NCBI RefSeq assembly: GCF_038719015.1
Contig: NZ_CP152276.1
Coordinates: 1,932,001 to 1,996,000, forward strand
From: Nguyenibacter vanlangensis
GTDB lineage: Bacteria; Pseudomonadota; Alphaproteobacteria; Acetobacterales; Acetobacteraceae
Length of the DNA stretch: 64,000 bases
Direction: 5' to 3'
Below the pieces are notes generated by a model. That model was not told the origin of the DNA, did not search any database, and worked only from the letters and a program-made list of their open reading frames with translations. The first letter of the stretch is position 1; each line of letters begins with the position of its first letter. Made by a program: the position numbers and the translations under genes. This document shows positions 25,890 to 35,307 of the stretch, piece by piece.

Positions 25890-27046
25890 CGGGAAACCTC
25901 CTGTCCATAGGGGGTGAGCACCAGGTCACGATGCACCATCACCCGCACCGGGAAGCCGGGCCGGATGATGTTGGTGGGCTGGATATTCAGCGAGCGTCCG
26001 ACGATCTGCTCGCCAATCTGGTTGAAGCCTTGCGAGCCGCCGGTGCGCAGGGCCTGGGCAATGCCATTACCGCCGCTAATATCCGCTTCGGAACCCACAC
26101 TAAGGATGGTCGAGACCAGAGCGGCCTTGAACACCTCGCCCCAATGGTTGTCGGTCTGGTCCTGCAACCCGGCGTAGCCGGCCGCATCCGCAGCCGGTTC
26201 GTTCTCCAGCACGATCGAATCAGTCGTCCCGCGCATCAGCCGGGTCCAGACCAGCAGCACACGGGTCTGCCCGTAGGCGATCTGGGAATCATAGCGGCCG
26301 ATCAGCTTCGCTCCCTGCGGGATCAGCAGGATATGCCCGGTCGGAGAGTCATAGACGTTCTCCGTCACCTGGGCGGTGACCTCGCCCGGCAGGTCCGAAC
26401 GGATACCGGTGATCAGCGCACCGGGTATGATCGAGCCCGCCTGGAGCACGTAAGGGCTGGCAGCCGGCGTCAGACGCTCGGCGCTGACGGTGCGGTGATC
26501 GACCGGGCCGTCGAGGAATGCCTGCTTGCGATCGGCAGGAGCGCCGCTGGACTGGGCCGCGGTCGCGCCCGCTGCCGCCGGCGTCGCAACATCCCGACCC
26601 ATCTGTGTCTGGGTGAACAGATGGCTGACCCGCGCCGCTTCCTGCTCCTGGGCGATGCGCTGCTTTTCCGGGTCGGCCGGTGCCGCCGGTGTCGCCATAC
26701 CGGGCGCGCTCACACCCGCCCGTAGCAACGGCCCTCCAAGGTCGCCGGGCAACGGCGGTCCGAGGCGCGGCGGATGGCTATAGTCTCCCGGCAGATTGGC
26801 CAACCCGTCGGGCGTGGTGCGACTGCCGGTATTGTAGAGTTCGGCGTTGCTCTTCGGTGGCACTGGCTTCAGCGCCAGATAAAGCGCGCCGCCGATGCTG
26901 CCCACGGCGATGACCGACAGGCCGAGAATCACCTTGCGCGACAGCCGCGTGACCGGCGGCCGGGTTGCCCGCAGCCGCATCTCGCCCGGCGGCCTGACGG
27001 CGGCCCCTGGCGTTTCGGTGCCGCCATTTCCGGCGCTTTCGCTCAT
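25886..27046 (-). CDS. trbI: TrbI, VirB10-like type IV secretion core protein
   Basis: This 386-residue protein has a cytoplasmic N terminus, one transmembrane helix (KVILGLSVIAVGSIGGALYLA), a proline-rich periplasmic linker and a C-terminal VirB10/TrbI beta-barrel (LQAGSIIPGALITGIRSDLPGEV, ILLIPQGAKLIGRYDS). It spans both membranes and gates the mating channel. ATG at 27046 overlaps the trbG stop (ATGA). An open extension to 27205 is excluded by that coupling. Confidence 0.93.
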   Translation of the reverse strand: MSESAGNGGTETPGAAVRPPGEMRLRATRPPVTRLSRKVILGLSVIAVGSIGGALYLALKPVPPKSNAELYNTGSRTTPDGLANLPGDYSHPPRLGPPLPGDLGGPLLRAGVSAPGMATPAAPADPEKQRIAQEQEAARVSHLFTQTQMGRDVATPAAAGATAAQSSGAPADRKQAFLDGPVDHRTVSAERLTPAASPYVLQAGSIIPGALITGIRSDLPGEVTAQVTENVYDSPTGHILLIPQGAKLIGRYDSQIAYGQTRVLLVWTRLMRGTTDSIVLENEPAADAAGYAGLQDQTDNHWGEVFKAALVSTILSVGSEADISGGNGIAQALRTGGSQGFNQIGEQIVGRSLNIQPTNIIRPGFPVRVMVHRDLVLTPYGQEVSR

Positions 27047-28029
27047 GACCGCCGCGTCCCGTCGGTGCGGACAATGCGCACGACCTGCTGATGCTTCGCC
27101 CCCAGCCGCAGTTCGGCGGCGGCAAACAGGCGATCGACGATCATCCGATTGCCGCGCACCCGGTAGTTCACCAACTGGCCGTCGCCCTGCGGGCCGATCA
27201 CCCACAATGGCGGCATCTCGCCCTGGGCAATGCCAGTGGGAAACTCGATGATGACCTGCCGCCCGTCATCGAATGCCCGCAATGGGCGCCACGGCGCCTC
27301 GTCGCCCTCGACCCGGTAGCGGAAATTCAGCGCGTCGAGATCGACACCGGTCACGACCGAAGCCGCGAGATCCGCGTCACGATCCTGGCCGCGCAGGGCG
27401 ACAATCTGGTCCTGCGGATAGTCCCAGGACACCGAGGCCATATAGGTCCACTCATCGGAGCGCAGTTCCAGATGATAGGTCCGCCGGTTGGTATTGATGA
27501 CCAGGTTGGTGGCCAGGTCCGGGCGGGTCGGCTTGAGCAGGATATGAATCCGCGTGCCCGCCCCTGCCCCGCTCTCGGTGCCGCCGATAATCCAGCGTAC
27601 GGTATCGCCGGCAGCGACCGGACCGGAGCCGACCAGCTTTTCGCCGGGCTGCAGCGCGATATCGGTGATCTCCCCCGGCGCCGCGTAGAGCTGATAGAGC
27701 GCGCCCTCGGAGAACGGATAGACCTGGATCGCATTGAGATAGCCGGCCCGCGTCGGCTGGATCCGTGCCGCACTGTTGGCGCGCTCGACCCGCTGATGGG
27801 GATCCGTCGGTTCCGGCGCCGCGTGGCGGTATGGGATCGGCTTGAGCTGTCCCGGCAGCGGCAGAGGCTCTGGCAGCGCCACCACCTGCACCGGCTTGGG
27901 CGGCTCGGGCATCAGGACCGCCGGCCTGGGCGTATCGTCGTATCTGATGGCAGGCGGCTTCCATGAGGAGCAGGCCGCAAGCGGCGCCAGCAGGATCAAG
28001 AACGGCGCGATGGTGTTGAGGGTGCGCAT
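27043..28029 (-). CDS. trbG: TrbG, VirB9-like type IV secretion protein
   Basis: This 328-residue protein has a lipoprotein-like signal (LILLAPLAAC), a proline-rich stretch, and the VirB9/TrbG domain (YPFSEGALYQLYAAPGEITDIALQPGEK; DGRQVIIEFP). It forms the outer-membrane ring with TrbI and TrbH/VirB7-like partners. ATG at 28029 shares one base with the trbF stop (TGATG). Confidence 0.93.
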   Translation of the reverse strand: MRTLNTIAPFLILLAPLAACSSWKPPAIRYDDTPRPAVLMPEPPKPVQVVALPEPLPLPGQLKPIPYRHAAPEPTDPHQRVERANSAARIQPTRAGYLNAIQVYPFSEGALYQLYAAPGEITDIALQPGEKLVGSGPVAAGDTVRWIIGGTESGAGAGTRIHILLKPTRPDLATNLVINTNRRTYHLELRSDEWTYMASVSWDYPQDQIVALRGQDRDADLAASVVTGVDLDALNFRYRVEGDEAPWRPLRAFDDGRQVIIEFPTGIAQGEMPPLWVIGPQGDGQLVNYRVRGNRMIVDRLFAAAELRLGAKHQQVVRIVRTDGTRRS

Positions 28030-28709
28030 CAGCCGAGTTCCCTGGACCAGTTGAGGGCGTGGATGTAGATGCCGAGCGGGTTCTTGCGCAGCCGCTCGGC
28101 ATCGGTGGGGGTAGTGACGACGATGGTCAGGATCGCGCTCCAGCGCTCGGTGGCGGCCAGCGCACCGTCGACATAACGGCGCTCGATCCATTCCACCCGG
28201 AAGCTGTCGTCGGAGGCGCGGATGACGCTGGCGATCTCGACCGCCACCTGCATCTTGCCGATTCGGCTGAACGGGTCGCTGGTGCGGGCATAATCGTTCA
28301 GGGCCAGAGCGCCGCGATCGGTGACGTAGTTATAGGCGTCGAGCCAGTTCTGGCGCAGCACCACCGGATCGGCCGGAATGCCGCGCACCTCGGAGATGAA
28401 GCGCGCCAGATACCAAGCGATCTGCGGATCGGTCGGCCGATAGGCAGCGGTCGCCGGACCGACGGCCTGCGCCTGGCCGAGATGGTCGATCTGCACCACC
28501 CAGGGAGTGATGGTGCCGCGCAGCGACTGCCAGACCAGCCCGGCGCCCAGGCCGCCGCTCAAAGCGAGACAGCCGAAGAAGGCCAGCCGCCAGTTGCGCG
28601 CCTGGACACGGGCTGAGCCGATGCGGTCGTCCCAGACCTGACCGGCCTTGTGATAGGGCGTCTCGGGCTCCGGTGTGTTGCCGAAACGCATGGTGGGGCG
28701 GCGGAACAT
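28029..28709 (-). CDS. trbF: TrbF, VirB8-like inner-membrane assembly protein
   Basis: This 226-residue protein has an N-terminal cytoplasmic tail, one transmembrane helix (WRLAFFGCLALSGGLGAGLVW) and a periplasmic NTF2-like VirB8 domain (QIAWYLARFISEVRGIPADP; RVEWIERRY). It follows trbL after two bases. Confidence 0.93.
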   Translation of the reverse strand: MFRRPTMRFGNTPEPETPYHKAGQVWDDRIGSARVQARNWRLAFFGCLALSGGLGAGLVWQSLRGTITPWVVQIDHLGQAQAVGPATAAYRPTDPQIAWYLARFISEVRGIPADPVVLRQNWLDAYNYVTDRGALALNDYARTSDPFSRIGKMQVAVEIASVIRASDDSFRVEWIERRYVDGALAATERWSAILTIVVTTPTDAERLRKNPLGIYIHALNWSRELG

Positions 28710-28711
28710 GG

Positions 28712-29974
28712 TTATTCTCCTTCCGAGAGATCGACGTCATGGCCACCGCTGGGCCGGTCTCCGCCCTTGATCGCCTGCGCGGCGGCATCAGCCCCGCCCT
28801 TGATCCGGTTGTTGCGCTGCATCCGGCTGGCCCAGGCCGGTGGTTTGCCGGCCGCACCCGCTCCACCGCCACCAGCACCCGAAGCGGTCGCACCACCAGC
28901 GCCGCCGGTCGCGGCCGCCCCGCCGGCCTGATAGCTGGTGCGGACACTGGCCGCCGCCCTGCGCAACGGACTGGCGGCGGCAGACAATCCAGTCCTGGCG
29001 ACACCGGCCGCGCCGCCAGCGCGATAGGCGGCGGTGGTGCCGCCGGCGACAAAGGCGCCGCCACGCACGGCGGCTGCCGCAGCCCCCACGGCAAGACCAG
29101 CACCCGACGCGGCCGCCACACCAGCGCCGACCACCCCGGCCGCAGTGGCGACGGCGGAGCCCGCGCCCAGTTGCGGACCTCCGGCGATCAGGCCGTTGGC
29201 CAATGCCGGGCCGAACACGGTCAGGCCGAGCAAGGTCAGGGAGGCGAGAATCAGGGTCAGCGCATCATTGATGGTGGGCGGATTATTGAAACCGCTGGTG
29301 AACTGGCCGAACACCGTCGAGCCGATGCCGACGATGACGGCCAGCATCAGCACCTTGATCCCGGACGACACCACGTTGCCCAGCACCTTCTCGGCGAGGA
29401 AGGCGGTGCGGCCGAACAGGCCGAACGGCACCAGTACGAACCCGGCGAGCGTGGTCAGCTTGAACTCGATCAGCGCCACGAAGAGCTGAATCGCCATGAC
29501 GAAGAAGCTGATGACCACGATCAGCCAGGCAATCAGTAGCACCGCGATCTGGATCGCATTGTTGAAGATGGCGACAAACCCGACCAGCGAGGAGATCGAG
29601 GTCAGGATCGGCTTGCCGGCATCGATGCCGACCTGCGCCAGCCGACCGGGCTGGAGAAGCTGCGCCTGGGTGAGATGACCACCGCCGGCCTCGATGCCGA
29701 GCCCGGCAAAGGATTCATAGATGATCCGTGCCAGCCCGTTGAAGTTGCCGATAATGAAAGCAAACAGTCCGATGAACAGGGTCTTGCGGACCAGCCGCGC
29801 CAGCACGTCCTCATCCGGCGCCAGCGCCCAGAACAGCCCGGCCAGGGTGATGTCGATGGTGATCAACACACCGGCGAGCCAGTGAACATCGCCCTGCACC
29901 AGACCGAAGCCGGAATCGATATACTGGGTGAAGATGGCAAGGAAATTGTCGATGACGCCGGTGCCCTGCTGCAT
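28712..29974 (-). CDS. trbL: TrbL, VirB6-like polytopic mating-channel protein
   Basis: This 420-residue protein has about seven hydrophobic segments in residues 35-290 (VLITIDITLAGLFWAL, LFIGLFAFIIGNF, VLLIAWLIVVISFFVMAIQLF and others), then a glycine/alanine-rich soluble tail, as in TrbL of IncP-like systems. It forms part of the inner-membrane pore. There is a 4-bp gap from trbK. Confidence 0.92.
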   Translation of the reverse strand: MQQGTGVIDNFLAIFTQYIDSGFGLVQGDVHWLAGVLITIDITLAGLFWALAPDEDVLARLVRKTLFIGLFAFIIGNFNGLARIIYESFAGLGIEAGGGHLTQAQLLQPGRLAQVGIDAGKPILTSISSLVGFVAIFNNAIQIAVLLIAWLIVVISFFVMAIQLFVALIEFKLTTLAGFVLVPFGLFGRTAFLAEKVLGNVVSSGIKVLMLAVIVGIGSTVFGQFTSGFNNPPTINDALTLILASLTLLGLTVFGPALANGLIAGGPQLGAGSAVATAAGVVGAGVAAASGAGLAVGAAAAAVRGGAFVAGGTTAAYRAGGAAGVARTGLSAAASPLRRAAASVRTSYQAGGAAATGGAGGATASGAGGGGAGAAGKPPAWASRMQRNNRIKGGADAAAQAIKGGDRPSGGHDVDLSEGE

Positions 29975-29978
29975 GGCG

Positions 29979-30257
29979 TCACCGTGTCACGTCGGGCGAG
30001 AAGAAGCGCTTGCGACTCTCGGCCCAGATCGCGACACAAGCCGGATCGCCGTCGGCCTTCATGCCCAGCGCCTGACAGCGCGCCAGATCCGAGGCGAGTG
30101 CGTCATGGTCCGATTGCATAACCACTGCCGCATGCGACGCCTGGTCCCGCTCCGCTTCCCGGCGGGCGTGCAGGGCCGATGCCATGAGCAGGGCGATCAG
30201 CAGAATAATGCCGATCGCCCGCCCCATCGTCGGCGCATCGGGTCGACGCCAGCGCAT
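29979..30257 (-). CDS. trbK: TrbK-alt, putative entry-exclusion protein
   Basis: This 92-residue protein has one N-terminal membrane helix (AIGIILLIALLMASALHA) and the ending DLARCQALGMKADGDPACV, AIWAESRKRFF, the hallmark of the 'TrbK-alt' proteins that sit between trbJ and trbL. Its ATG at 30257 shares a base with the trbJ stop (TGATG), which settles the start within a longer open frame. It should block redundant entry of the same element. Confidence 0.82.
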   Translation of the reverse strand: MRWRRPDAPTMGRAIGIILLIALLMASALHARREAERDQASHAAVVMQSDHDALASDLARCQALGMKADGDPACVAIWAESRKRFFSPDVTR

Positions 30258-31003
30258 CAGTGGAACATCTGCGCGGTGCCAGGCGTGTAGCCGGTACCGT
30301 AATTGAGGAAATTCGTCAGTTGTGCCCTGCCCTGCTCCTCGCTCTCGACCTGACGCGCGCCTTCCAGCGCCTGGGCGCGGCCCATCGCCGTGACGACCGC
30401 GGTGAGATCGGCAAGCTGGCGCGTCTGCAGCGCGGCAAGCTGGTTCCCCGATTGCGCGGCCTGCAAGGCGCCGGTGGCCGCCTGGCTCGAGGTGACCAGA
30501 CTGTCGATCTGGCTGCGCGTGGCCTCGAGATTCTCCACCGCCCCGGTCTGCACGCGCAGCCCGTCCTGATAGGCGCCCCGCGCGTTCTGCCATCGCGTCT
30601 GGGCGTCGGCGGTCATCTGCGCCGCCGAACTCGGGCTCGCCAGCGCCTGCGGATAGGTCTGGGTGAAGGCCTGATCGATGCTGGTCAGGTTATAGGAGAG
30701 CCCCTGCGCCTGGCCGACGATCTGCTCGGTCTGCTGGATTGATTGCTCCAAGGGAGCCAGCACCGAGAGCGGCAGATTGGCGAGGTTGCGGGCCTGGTTC
30801 TCCAGCATGGTCGCCTCATTGAGCAGGCTCTGCGCCTGCTGGTTGACCTGCTGCAATTCCCGCGCCGCGATCAGCACCGTCTGGACATGGGCCGCACCGT
30901 CATAGACCGCCCATTGCGCCTGGGCCGGGCTGCTCACAGAAAACGGCAGCACCAGGACAGCGCCAAATAGGAAAGCCGTTTTCATTGTCTGCGTGTTTTT
31001 CAT
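30257..31003 (-). CDS. trbJ: TrbJ, VirB5-like minor pilus protein
   Basis: This 248-residue secreted protein has a signal peptide (MKTAFLFGAVLVLPFSVSSPAQA) and long amphipathic helices rich in Gln/Ala (ELQQVNQQAQSLLNEATMLE), as in TrbJ/VirB5. ATG at 31003 shares a base with the trbE stop; an in-frame ATG six codons later is the alternative. Confidence 0.9.
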   Translation of the reverse strand: MKNTQTMKTAFLFGAVLVLPFSVSSPAQAQWAVYDGAAHVQTVLIAARELQQVNQQAQSLLNEATMLENQARNLANLPLSVLAPLEQSIQQTEQIVGQAQGLSYNLTSIDQAFTQTYPQALASPSSAAQMTADAQTRWQNARGAYQDGLRVQTGAVENLEATRSQIDSLVTSSQAATGALQAAQSGNQLAALQTRQLADLTAVVTAMGRAQALEGARQVESEEQGRAQLTNFLNYGTGYTPGTAQMFH

Positions 31004-33426
31004 GATCCCTCTCCCGGCCTGAGCATTTCGATCGCCCAGTCCACGCCCCTGTGCGTCAGCCACGCGGCCGCAAAACCATCACGGCCGTGCCGGGCGAAGA
31101 TCCGGTCGATCGCGACCTGGTCGTCGGGCGACGACGCGGCGGTGAAGGCCAGCGCCACCTCAGACAGGCCGAGATCGAACAGCCGGTTGCCCCGCCGGGA
31201 CTGGCAGTAATAGTCGCGCTTGGGCGTGGCCCGGCTGAGGATCTCGATCTGGCGGTCGTTCAACCCGAACCGGCGATAGATGGCGGTGATCTGCGGCTCC
31301 AGCGCCCGGTCATTGGGCAGGAACACCCGCGTCGGGCAGCTTTCGATCAGGGCCGGTGCGATCGGACTGGCGTCGATATCGGCCAGCGACTGGGTGGCGA
31401 AGATGACGGAGGCGTTCTTCTTGCGCAGCGTCTTCAGCCATTCCCGGAGTTGCCCGGCGAAGGCGCGATCATCCAGCGCCAGCCAGCCCTCGTCGATGAT
31501 CAGCAACGTCGGGCTGCCGTCGAAGCGATCTTCGATGCGGTGGAACAGATAGGACAGCACGGCGGACGCGGCACCCGAACCGATCAGACCCTCGATCTCG
31601 AAGGCCTGGATATCGGCGACACCAAGACGCTCATGTTCAGCGTCGAGCAACTGTCCCCACGGACCGCCGACACAATAAGGTTGGAGCGCCTGCTTCAGCG
31701 CCAGTGACTGGAGCAGCGCCGACAGGCCGGTAATGGTGCGTTCCGCGACCGGGGCCGAACCCAGCGAGGTCAACGCCGACCACAGATGCTCCTTGAGGTC
31801 GGGGGCGACGGTGACGCCCTCGCGCTCCAGCAGGCTCGCGACCCATTCCGCCGCCCAGGCCCGATCACCCGGCTCGTCGACCCGCGCCAGCGGCTGCAAC
31901 GCGACAGGGTCGTTGCCATCCTGTGCCAGCGCGCCACCGAGATCATGCCAGTCGCCACCCATCGCCAGCGTTGCCGCACGGATCGAGCCACCGAAATCGA
32001 AGGCGAAGATCCGGGCGCCGGCATAGCGACGGAACTGCATCGCCATGAAGGCCAGCAGCACGGACTTGCCGGCACCCGTCGGCCCGGCGATCAGCGTGTG
32101 GCCGACATCGCCGACATGCAGCGCGAAGCGGAACGGGGTCGAACCCTCGGTACGGGCATAGAACAGCGGCGGAGCGTCAAAATGCCCGTCCCGCTCCGGC
32201 CCGGCCCATACGGCGGAGAGCGGAATCATATGCGCGAGATTCAGGGTCGAGACACAGGGCTGGCGGACATTGGCGTAGACATGACCCGGCAGGCTGCCGA
32301 ACCAGGCCTCGAGCGCGTTCACCGTCTCACGCATGCAGGTGAAGTCGCGACCCTGGATGGTCTTCTCCACCAGCCGCAGCCGGTCGGCGGCGGCGGTCGG
32401 ATCCTCGTCCCATACCGTGACGGTGGCGGTGACATAGGCTTGCCCGACCTGGTCGGTGCCGAGTTCCTGCAGGGCGGCATCGGCGTCGGCCGCCTTGTTG
32501 GCGGCATCGGAATCGAGCAGCACCGACGCCTCATTGGTCATCACCTCCTTGAGGATAGCCATGATGGATTTGCGCTTGGCGAACCACTGTCGCCGGATCC
32601 GGCCCAGTACTTTCGTGGCATCGGTGCGGTCGAGGCAGATCGCCCGCGTCGACCAGCGATAGGGAAAGGCCAGCCGGTTCAGTTCATCCAGCAGGCCGGG
32701 CCAGGTCTGGGTCGGGAAGCCGGTGACGGTGAGCGTGCGCAGGTGGGCATCGCCCAGGCGGGGTTCCAGGCCGCCAGTCAGTTCCTCATCGACCAGGATC
32801 GCATCGAGGTGCATCGGGATTTCCGGCACCCGCACCCGCTGCATGCGCGTGGAGATGCAGGAATGGAGATAGGTCAGGGTTTCGCCGTCATCGAGCCAGT
32901 CGGCCTCCGGCATGAAGCCGTCGAGCAACGCCATTACCCGGTCAGTCTGGTCGATGAAACCTGCGACCACGGCCTGCCACTCGGAGCCGCCACTGGCGCG
33001 GTTCTCATAGAGCCAGGCTTCCGCGCGGGCCGCATCGTCCGCCGGTGGCAGCCAGACCAGGGTCAGGAAATAGCGGCTCTCGTAATGCGCGCCCTCTTCC
33101 TCGAACTGCGCGCGGCGCTCGGCGTCGACCAGTTCGGAGGCCGGATCCGGGAATGGGCTGGCGGGATAGCCGCGTGCTTGCCGACGCTGCGCCTCGACAA
33201 AAATGGCCCAGCCGGAACCGAGCCGGCGCAAGGCATTATTCAGCCGGGACGTGATGGCGACCAGTTCGGACGCGGTCGAGGACTCCAGGTCTGGACCACG
33301 AAAGCGCGCGGTGCGCTGGAAGGCACCGTCCTTGTTCAGCACCACGCCCCCGGCGACCAGCACCGCCCAGGGCAGGAAATCGGCCAGCCGGTCGCGGCGA
33401 TGGCGGTATTCGGCGAGGTTCAGCAT
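31000..33426 (-). CDS. trbE: TrbE, VirB4-like secretion ATPase
   Basis: This 808-residue protein has the CagE/TrbE/VirB4 N-terminal domain and a C-terminal RecA-like ATPase domain with Walker A GPTGAGKSVLL (about residue 445) and Walker B LLIIDEGWLALDD. It powers pilus assembly and substrate transfer at the inner membrane. It follows trbD after 7 bp. Confidence 0.95.
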   Translation of the reverse strand: MLNLAEYRHRRDRLADFLPWAVLVAGGVVLNKDGAFQRTARFRGPDLESSTASELVAITSRLNNALRRLGSGWAIFVEAQRRQARGYPASPFPDPASELVDAERRAQFEEEGAHYESRYFLTLVWLPPADDAARAEAWLYENRASGGSEWQAVVAGFIDQTDRVMALLDGFMPEADWLDDGETLTYLHSCISTRMQRVRVPEIPMHLDAILVDEELTGGLEPRLGDAHLRTLTVTGFPTQTWPGLLDELNRLAFPYRWSTRAICLDRTDATKVLGRIRRQWFAKRKSIMAILKEVMTNEASVLLDSDAANKAADADAALQELGTDQVGQAYVTATVTVWDEDPTAAADRLRLVEKTIQGRDFTCMRETVNALEAWFGSLPGHVYANVRQPCVSTLNLAHMIPLSAVWAGPERDGHFDAPPLFYARTEGSTPFRFALHVGDVGHTLIAGPTGAGKSVLLAFMAMQFRRYAGARIFAFDFGGSIRAATLAMGGDWHDLGGALAQDGNDPVALQPLARVDEPGDRAWAAEWVASLLEREGVTVAPDLKEHLWSALTSLGSAPVAERTITGLSALLQSLALKQALQPYCVGGPWGQLLDAEHERLGVADIQAFEIEGLIGSGAASAVLSYLFHRIEDRFDGSPTLLIIDEGWLALDDRAFAGQLREWLKTLRKKNASVIFATQSLADIDASPIAPALIESCPTRVFLPNDRALEPQITAIYRRFGLNDRQIEILSRATPKRDYYCQSRRGNRLFDLGLSEVALAFTAASSPDDQVAIDRIFARHGRDGFAAAWLTHRGVDWAIEMLRPGEGS

Positions 33427-33433
33427 AGCGCCC

Positions 33434-33700
33434 TCACCCGACCAGATGGGTGGGATAGCGCAGATGCCGCCGCACCACGTCGACGAACGCGGGATCCCGC
33501 TTGGCCGCCCAGACCGCGGCGAGATGGCCGACCAGCCAGAAGATCCCGCCGGCGATCCACAGCCGCAGCCCGAGGCCGACTGCCGCCGACAGCGTGCCGT
33601 TGACGATCGCCACCGCGCGCGGCGCCCCGCCGAGCAGGATCGGCTCGATCAGGGCGCGATGCACCGGGGCAGTGAAGCCGGGGATGGTGTCCGGTTCCAT
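33434..33700 (-). CDS. trbD: TrbD, VirB3-like membrane protein
   Basis: This 88-residue protein has two adjacent hydrophobic segments (APRAVAIVNGTLSAAVGLGL, WIAGGIFWLVGHLAAVW) after a short N terminus (GFTAPVHRALIEPILLGG), the TrbD/VirB3 pattern. The ATG at 33700 shares one base with the trbC stop, which fixes the start inside a longer open frame. Confidence 0.9.
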   Translation of the reverse strand: MEPDTIPGFTAPVHRALIEPILLGGAPRAVAIVNGTLSAAVGLGLRLWIAGGIFWLVGHLAAVWAAKRDPAFVDVVRRHLRYPTHLVG

Positions 33701-34026
33701 CAGATGAGTGCCCCGCCCGAGAAGGAGAAGAAGGACAGGAAGAAGCTGGACGCGGCGAAGGCGATCGACAGGCCGAAGACGATCTGGATCAGGCGGCGGA
33801 AGCCGCCCGACGTCTCGCCGAAGGCCAGGGTCAGACCGGTCACGGTAATGATGATCACCGAGATGATCTTGGCCACCGGCCCCTGCACGGATTCCAGGAT
33901 CTCGTTGAGCGGGGTTTCCCACGGCATGCTGGAGCCCGAGGCGTAGGCCGGCGCCGACAGCAGGGCGAGCGAGAGGGTGGCGCCAGCCACGGCAAAGCGG
34001 TGGCGCAGGGCAATCATGCTTGTCAT
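33700..34026 (-). CDS. trbC: TrbC, VirB2-like pilin
   Basis: This 108-residue prepilin has a long signal peptide ending APAYASGS and two hydrophobic helices (VAKIISVIIITVTGLTLAFG, LIQIVFGLSIAFAASSFFLS), as in TrbC/VirB2. The TraF peptidase encoded at 57594-58136 would mature and perhaps cyclise it. The ATG at 34026 overlaps the trbB stop (ATGA). Confidence 0.92.
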   Translation of the reverse strand: MTSMIALRHRFAVAGATLSLALLSAPAYASGSSMPWETPLNEILESVQGPVAKIISVIIITVTGLTLAFGETSGGFRRLIQIVFGLSIAFAASSFFLSFFSFSGGALI

Positions 34027-34991
34027 GACGGATCTCCGGCGGATGCGAGGATGTAGTCCCCGTCCGGGGCCAGGCCCCCGACGGTGGCGAGTTCGGCCAG
34101 CCGACGTGCGTTGCCGCGCCCGGACAGCACCGCGATCACGTCGATGGTCTCGGCGATCAGGGCGCGCGGCACGGTGACGACGGCTTCCTGGATCAGCTGC
34201 TCCAGCCGACGCAGGGCGCCGATCGCCGAACCCGCATGCAGGGTGCCGACGCCGCCGGGATGGCCGGTGCCCCAGGCCTTGAGCAGGTCCAGCGCCTCGG
34301 CGCCGCGCACCTCGCCGATCGGAATCCGGTCGGGACGCAGGCGCAGCGAAGAGCGCACCAGGTCGGAGAGCGAGGCTGCACCGTCCCTGGTGCGCAGGGC
34401 GACCAGATTGGGGGCCGCGCATTGCAATTCGCGGGTGTCCTCGATCAGCACCACCCGGTCGCCAGTCTGCGCGATCTCGGCCAGCAGGGCATTGACCAGT
34501 GTGGTCTTGCCGGTGGAGGTGCCGCCGGCAACCAGGATGTTCTTCCGCTCGGCGACGGCGCGGCGCAGAAACGCGGCCTGTGCGGCGGTCATGATCCCGG
34601 ACGCCACGTAATCGTCGAGCGAGAACACCGCGATGGCCGGGCGCCGGATCGCGAAGCAGGGCGCGGCCACTACTGGCGGCACCAGCCCCTCGAACCGCTC
34701 CCCGCTTCCCGGCAGCTCGGCGGAGACACGCGGACTGCCCGGATGGACCTCGGCCCCGACATGGTGGGCGACCAGGCGGACGATCCGCTCGGCGTCGGCG
34801 GGCGTGATCCGGGTGCCGGTGTCCTCCATCCCGCCGGCCAGCCGGTCGATCCACAGTCGACCATCGGGATTGAGCATCACCTCGGCGATCGACGGATCAT
34901 CGAGATGCCCGGCAATTGCCGGGCCGAGGGCGGTGCGCAGCATGCGCGTGCCACGGGCGACGGCTTCGGAACGGAAGGGAGCAACGGACAC
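34023..34991 (-). CDS. trbB: TrbB, VirB11-like secretion ATPase
   Basis: This 322-residue hexameric ATPase has Walker [12 protein letters not shown], the Asp box ([12 protein letters not shown]) and a Walker B/His-box region ([30 protein letters not shown]). The GTG start at 34991 has only a weak ribosome site. In uninterrupted clusters trbB follows copG; here a 15-kb insertion on the other strand separates them, so trbB may now depend on a new promoter. Confidence 0.93.
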   Translation of the reverse strand: MSVAPFRSEAVARGTRMLRTALGPAIAGHLDDPSIAEVMLNPDGRLWIDRLAGGMEDTGTRITPADAERIVRLVAHHVGAEVHPGSPRVSAELPGSGERFEGLVPPVVAAPCFAIRRPAIAVFSLDDYVASGIMTAAQAAFLRRAVAERKNILVAGGTSTGKTTLVNALLAEIAQTGDRVVLIEDTRELQCAAPNLVALRTRDGAASLSDLVRSSLRLRPDRIPIGEVRGAEALDLLKAWGTGHPGGVGTLHAGSAIGALRRLEQLIQEAVVTVPRALIAETIDVIAVLSGRGNARRLAELATVGGLAPDGDYILASAGDPS

Positions 34992-35307
34992 AGGAAACCC
35001 CGCATTTGACCTCCCAAGGGAGGCGATGGATCAGCGGGGTCGATTAGAAAGAGGCAGGAACACGGAAGCGCAACAAGTCTCTGGGGCCGTAGGGCGCTGG
35101 GATAGAAGAACTTGCATAGGAGTAAAGTGCGTTTGGGCGATGACGGGGCGACAGGGCGCTGCTACCGTTTTCTGGAATCGACCACGACACGGACCTGCAT
35201 GACCAGGCCTTACCCACCGGCATTCTAGCGGCGGCTCCACCCCGCGCACGAAGCGTGATATGCATATTTCAGAGTATCACCCACGAAGATGGCGTCGAAA
35301 AGAGTCT
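34992..35307. other. Non-coding left border of the DISARM island
   Basis: No credible gene lies in this 316-bp gap. It must hold the promoter of the drmD operon (plus) and possibly a new one for trbB (minus). ACCCCGC (34997-35003) pairs with GCGGGGT (35034-35040), enclosing CCTCCC-AA-GGGAGG (35010-35023): a nested dyad directly upstream of trbB. I see no obvious direct repeat matching the right border. Confidence 0.45.

Noticed and set aside
31786..33603. 605-codon plus-strand frame
   Set aside because: It is antisense to trbE and trbD, which have clear motifs and coupled starts; the product has no recognisable domain.
33700..34854. 384-codon minus frame extending trbC upstream
   Set aside because: The extension is the trbB gene read in another frame; trbC begins at 34026 with an ATGA overlap.
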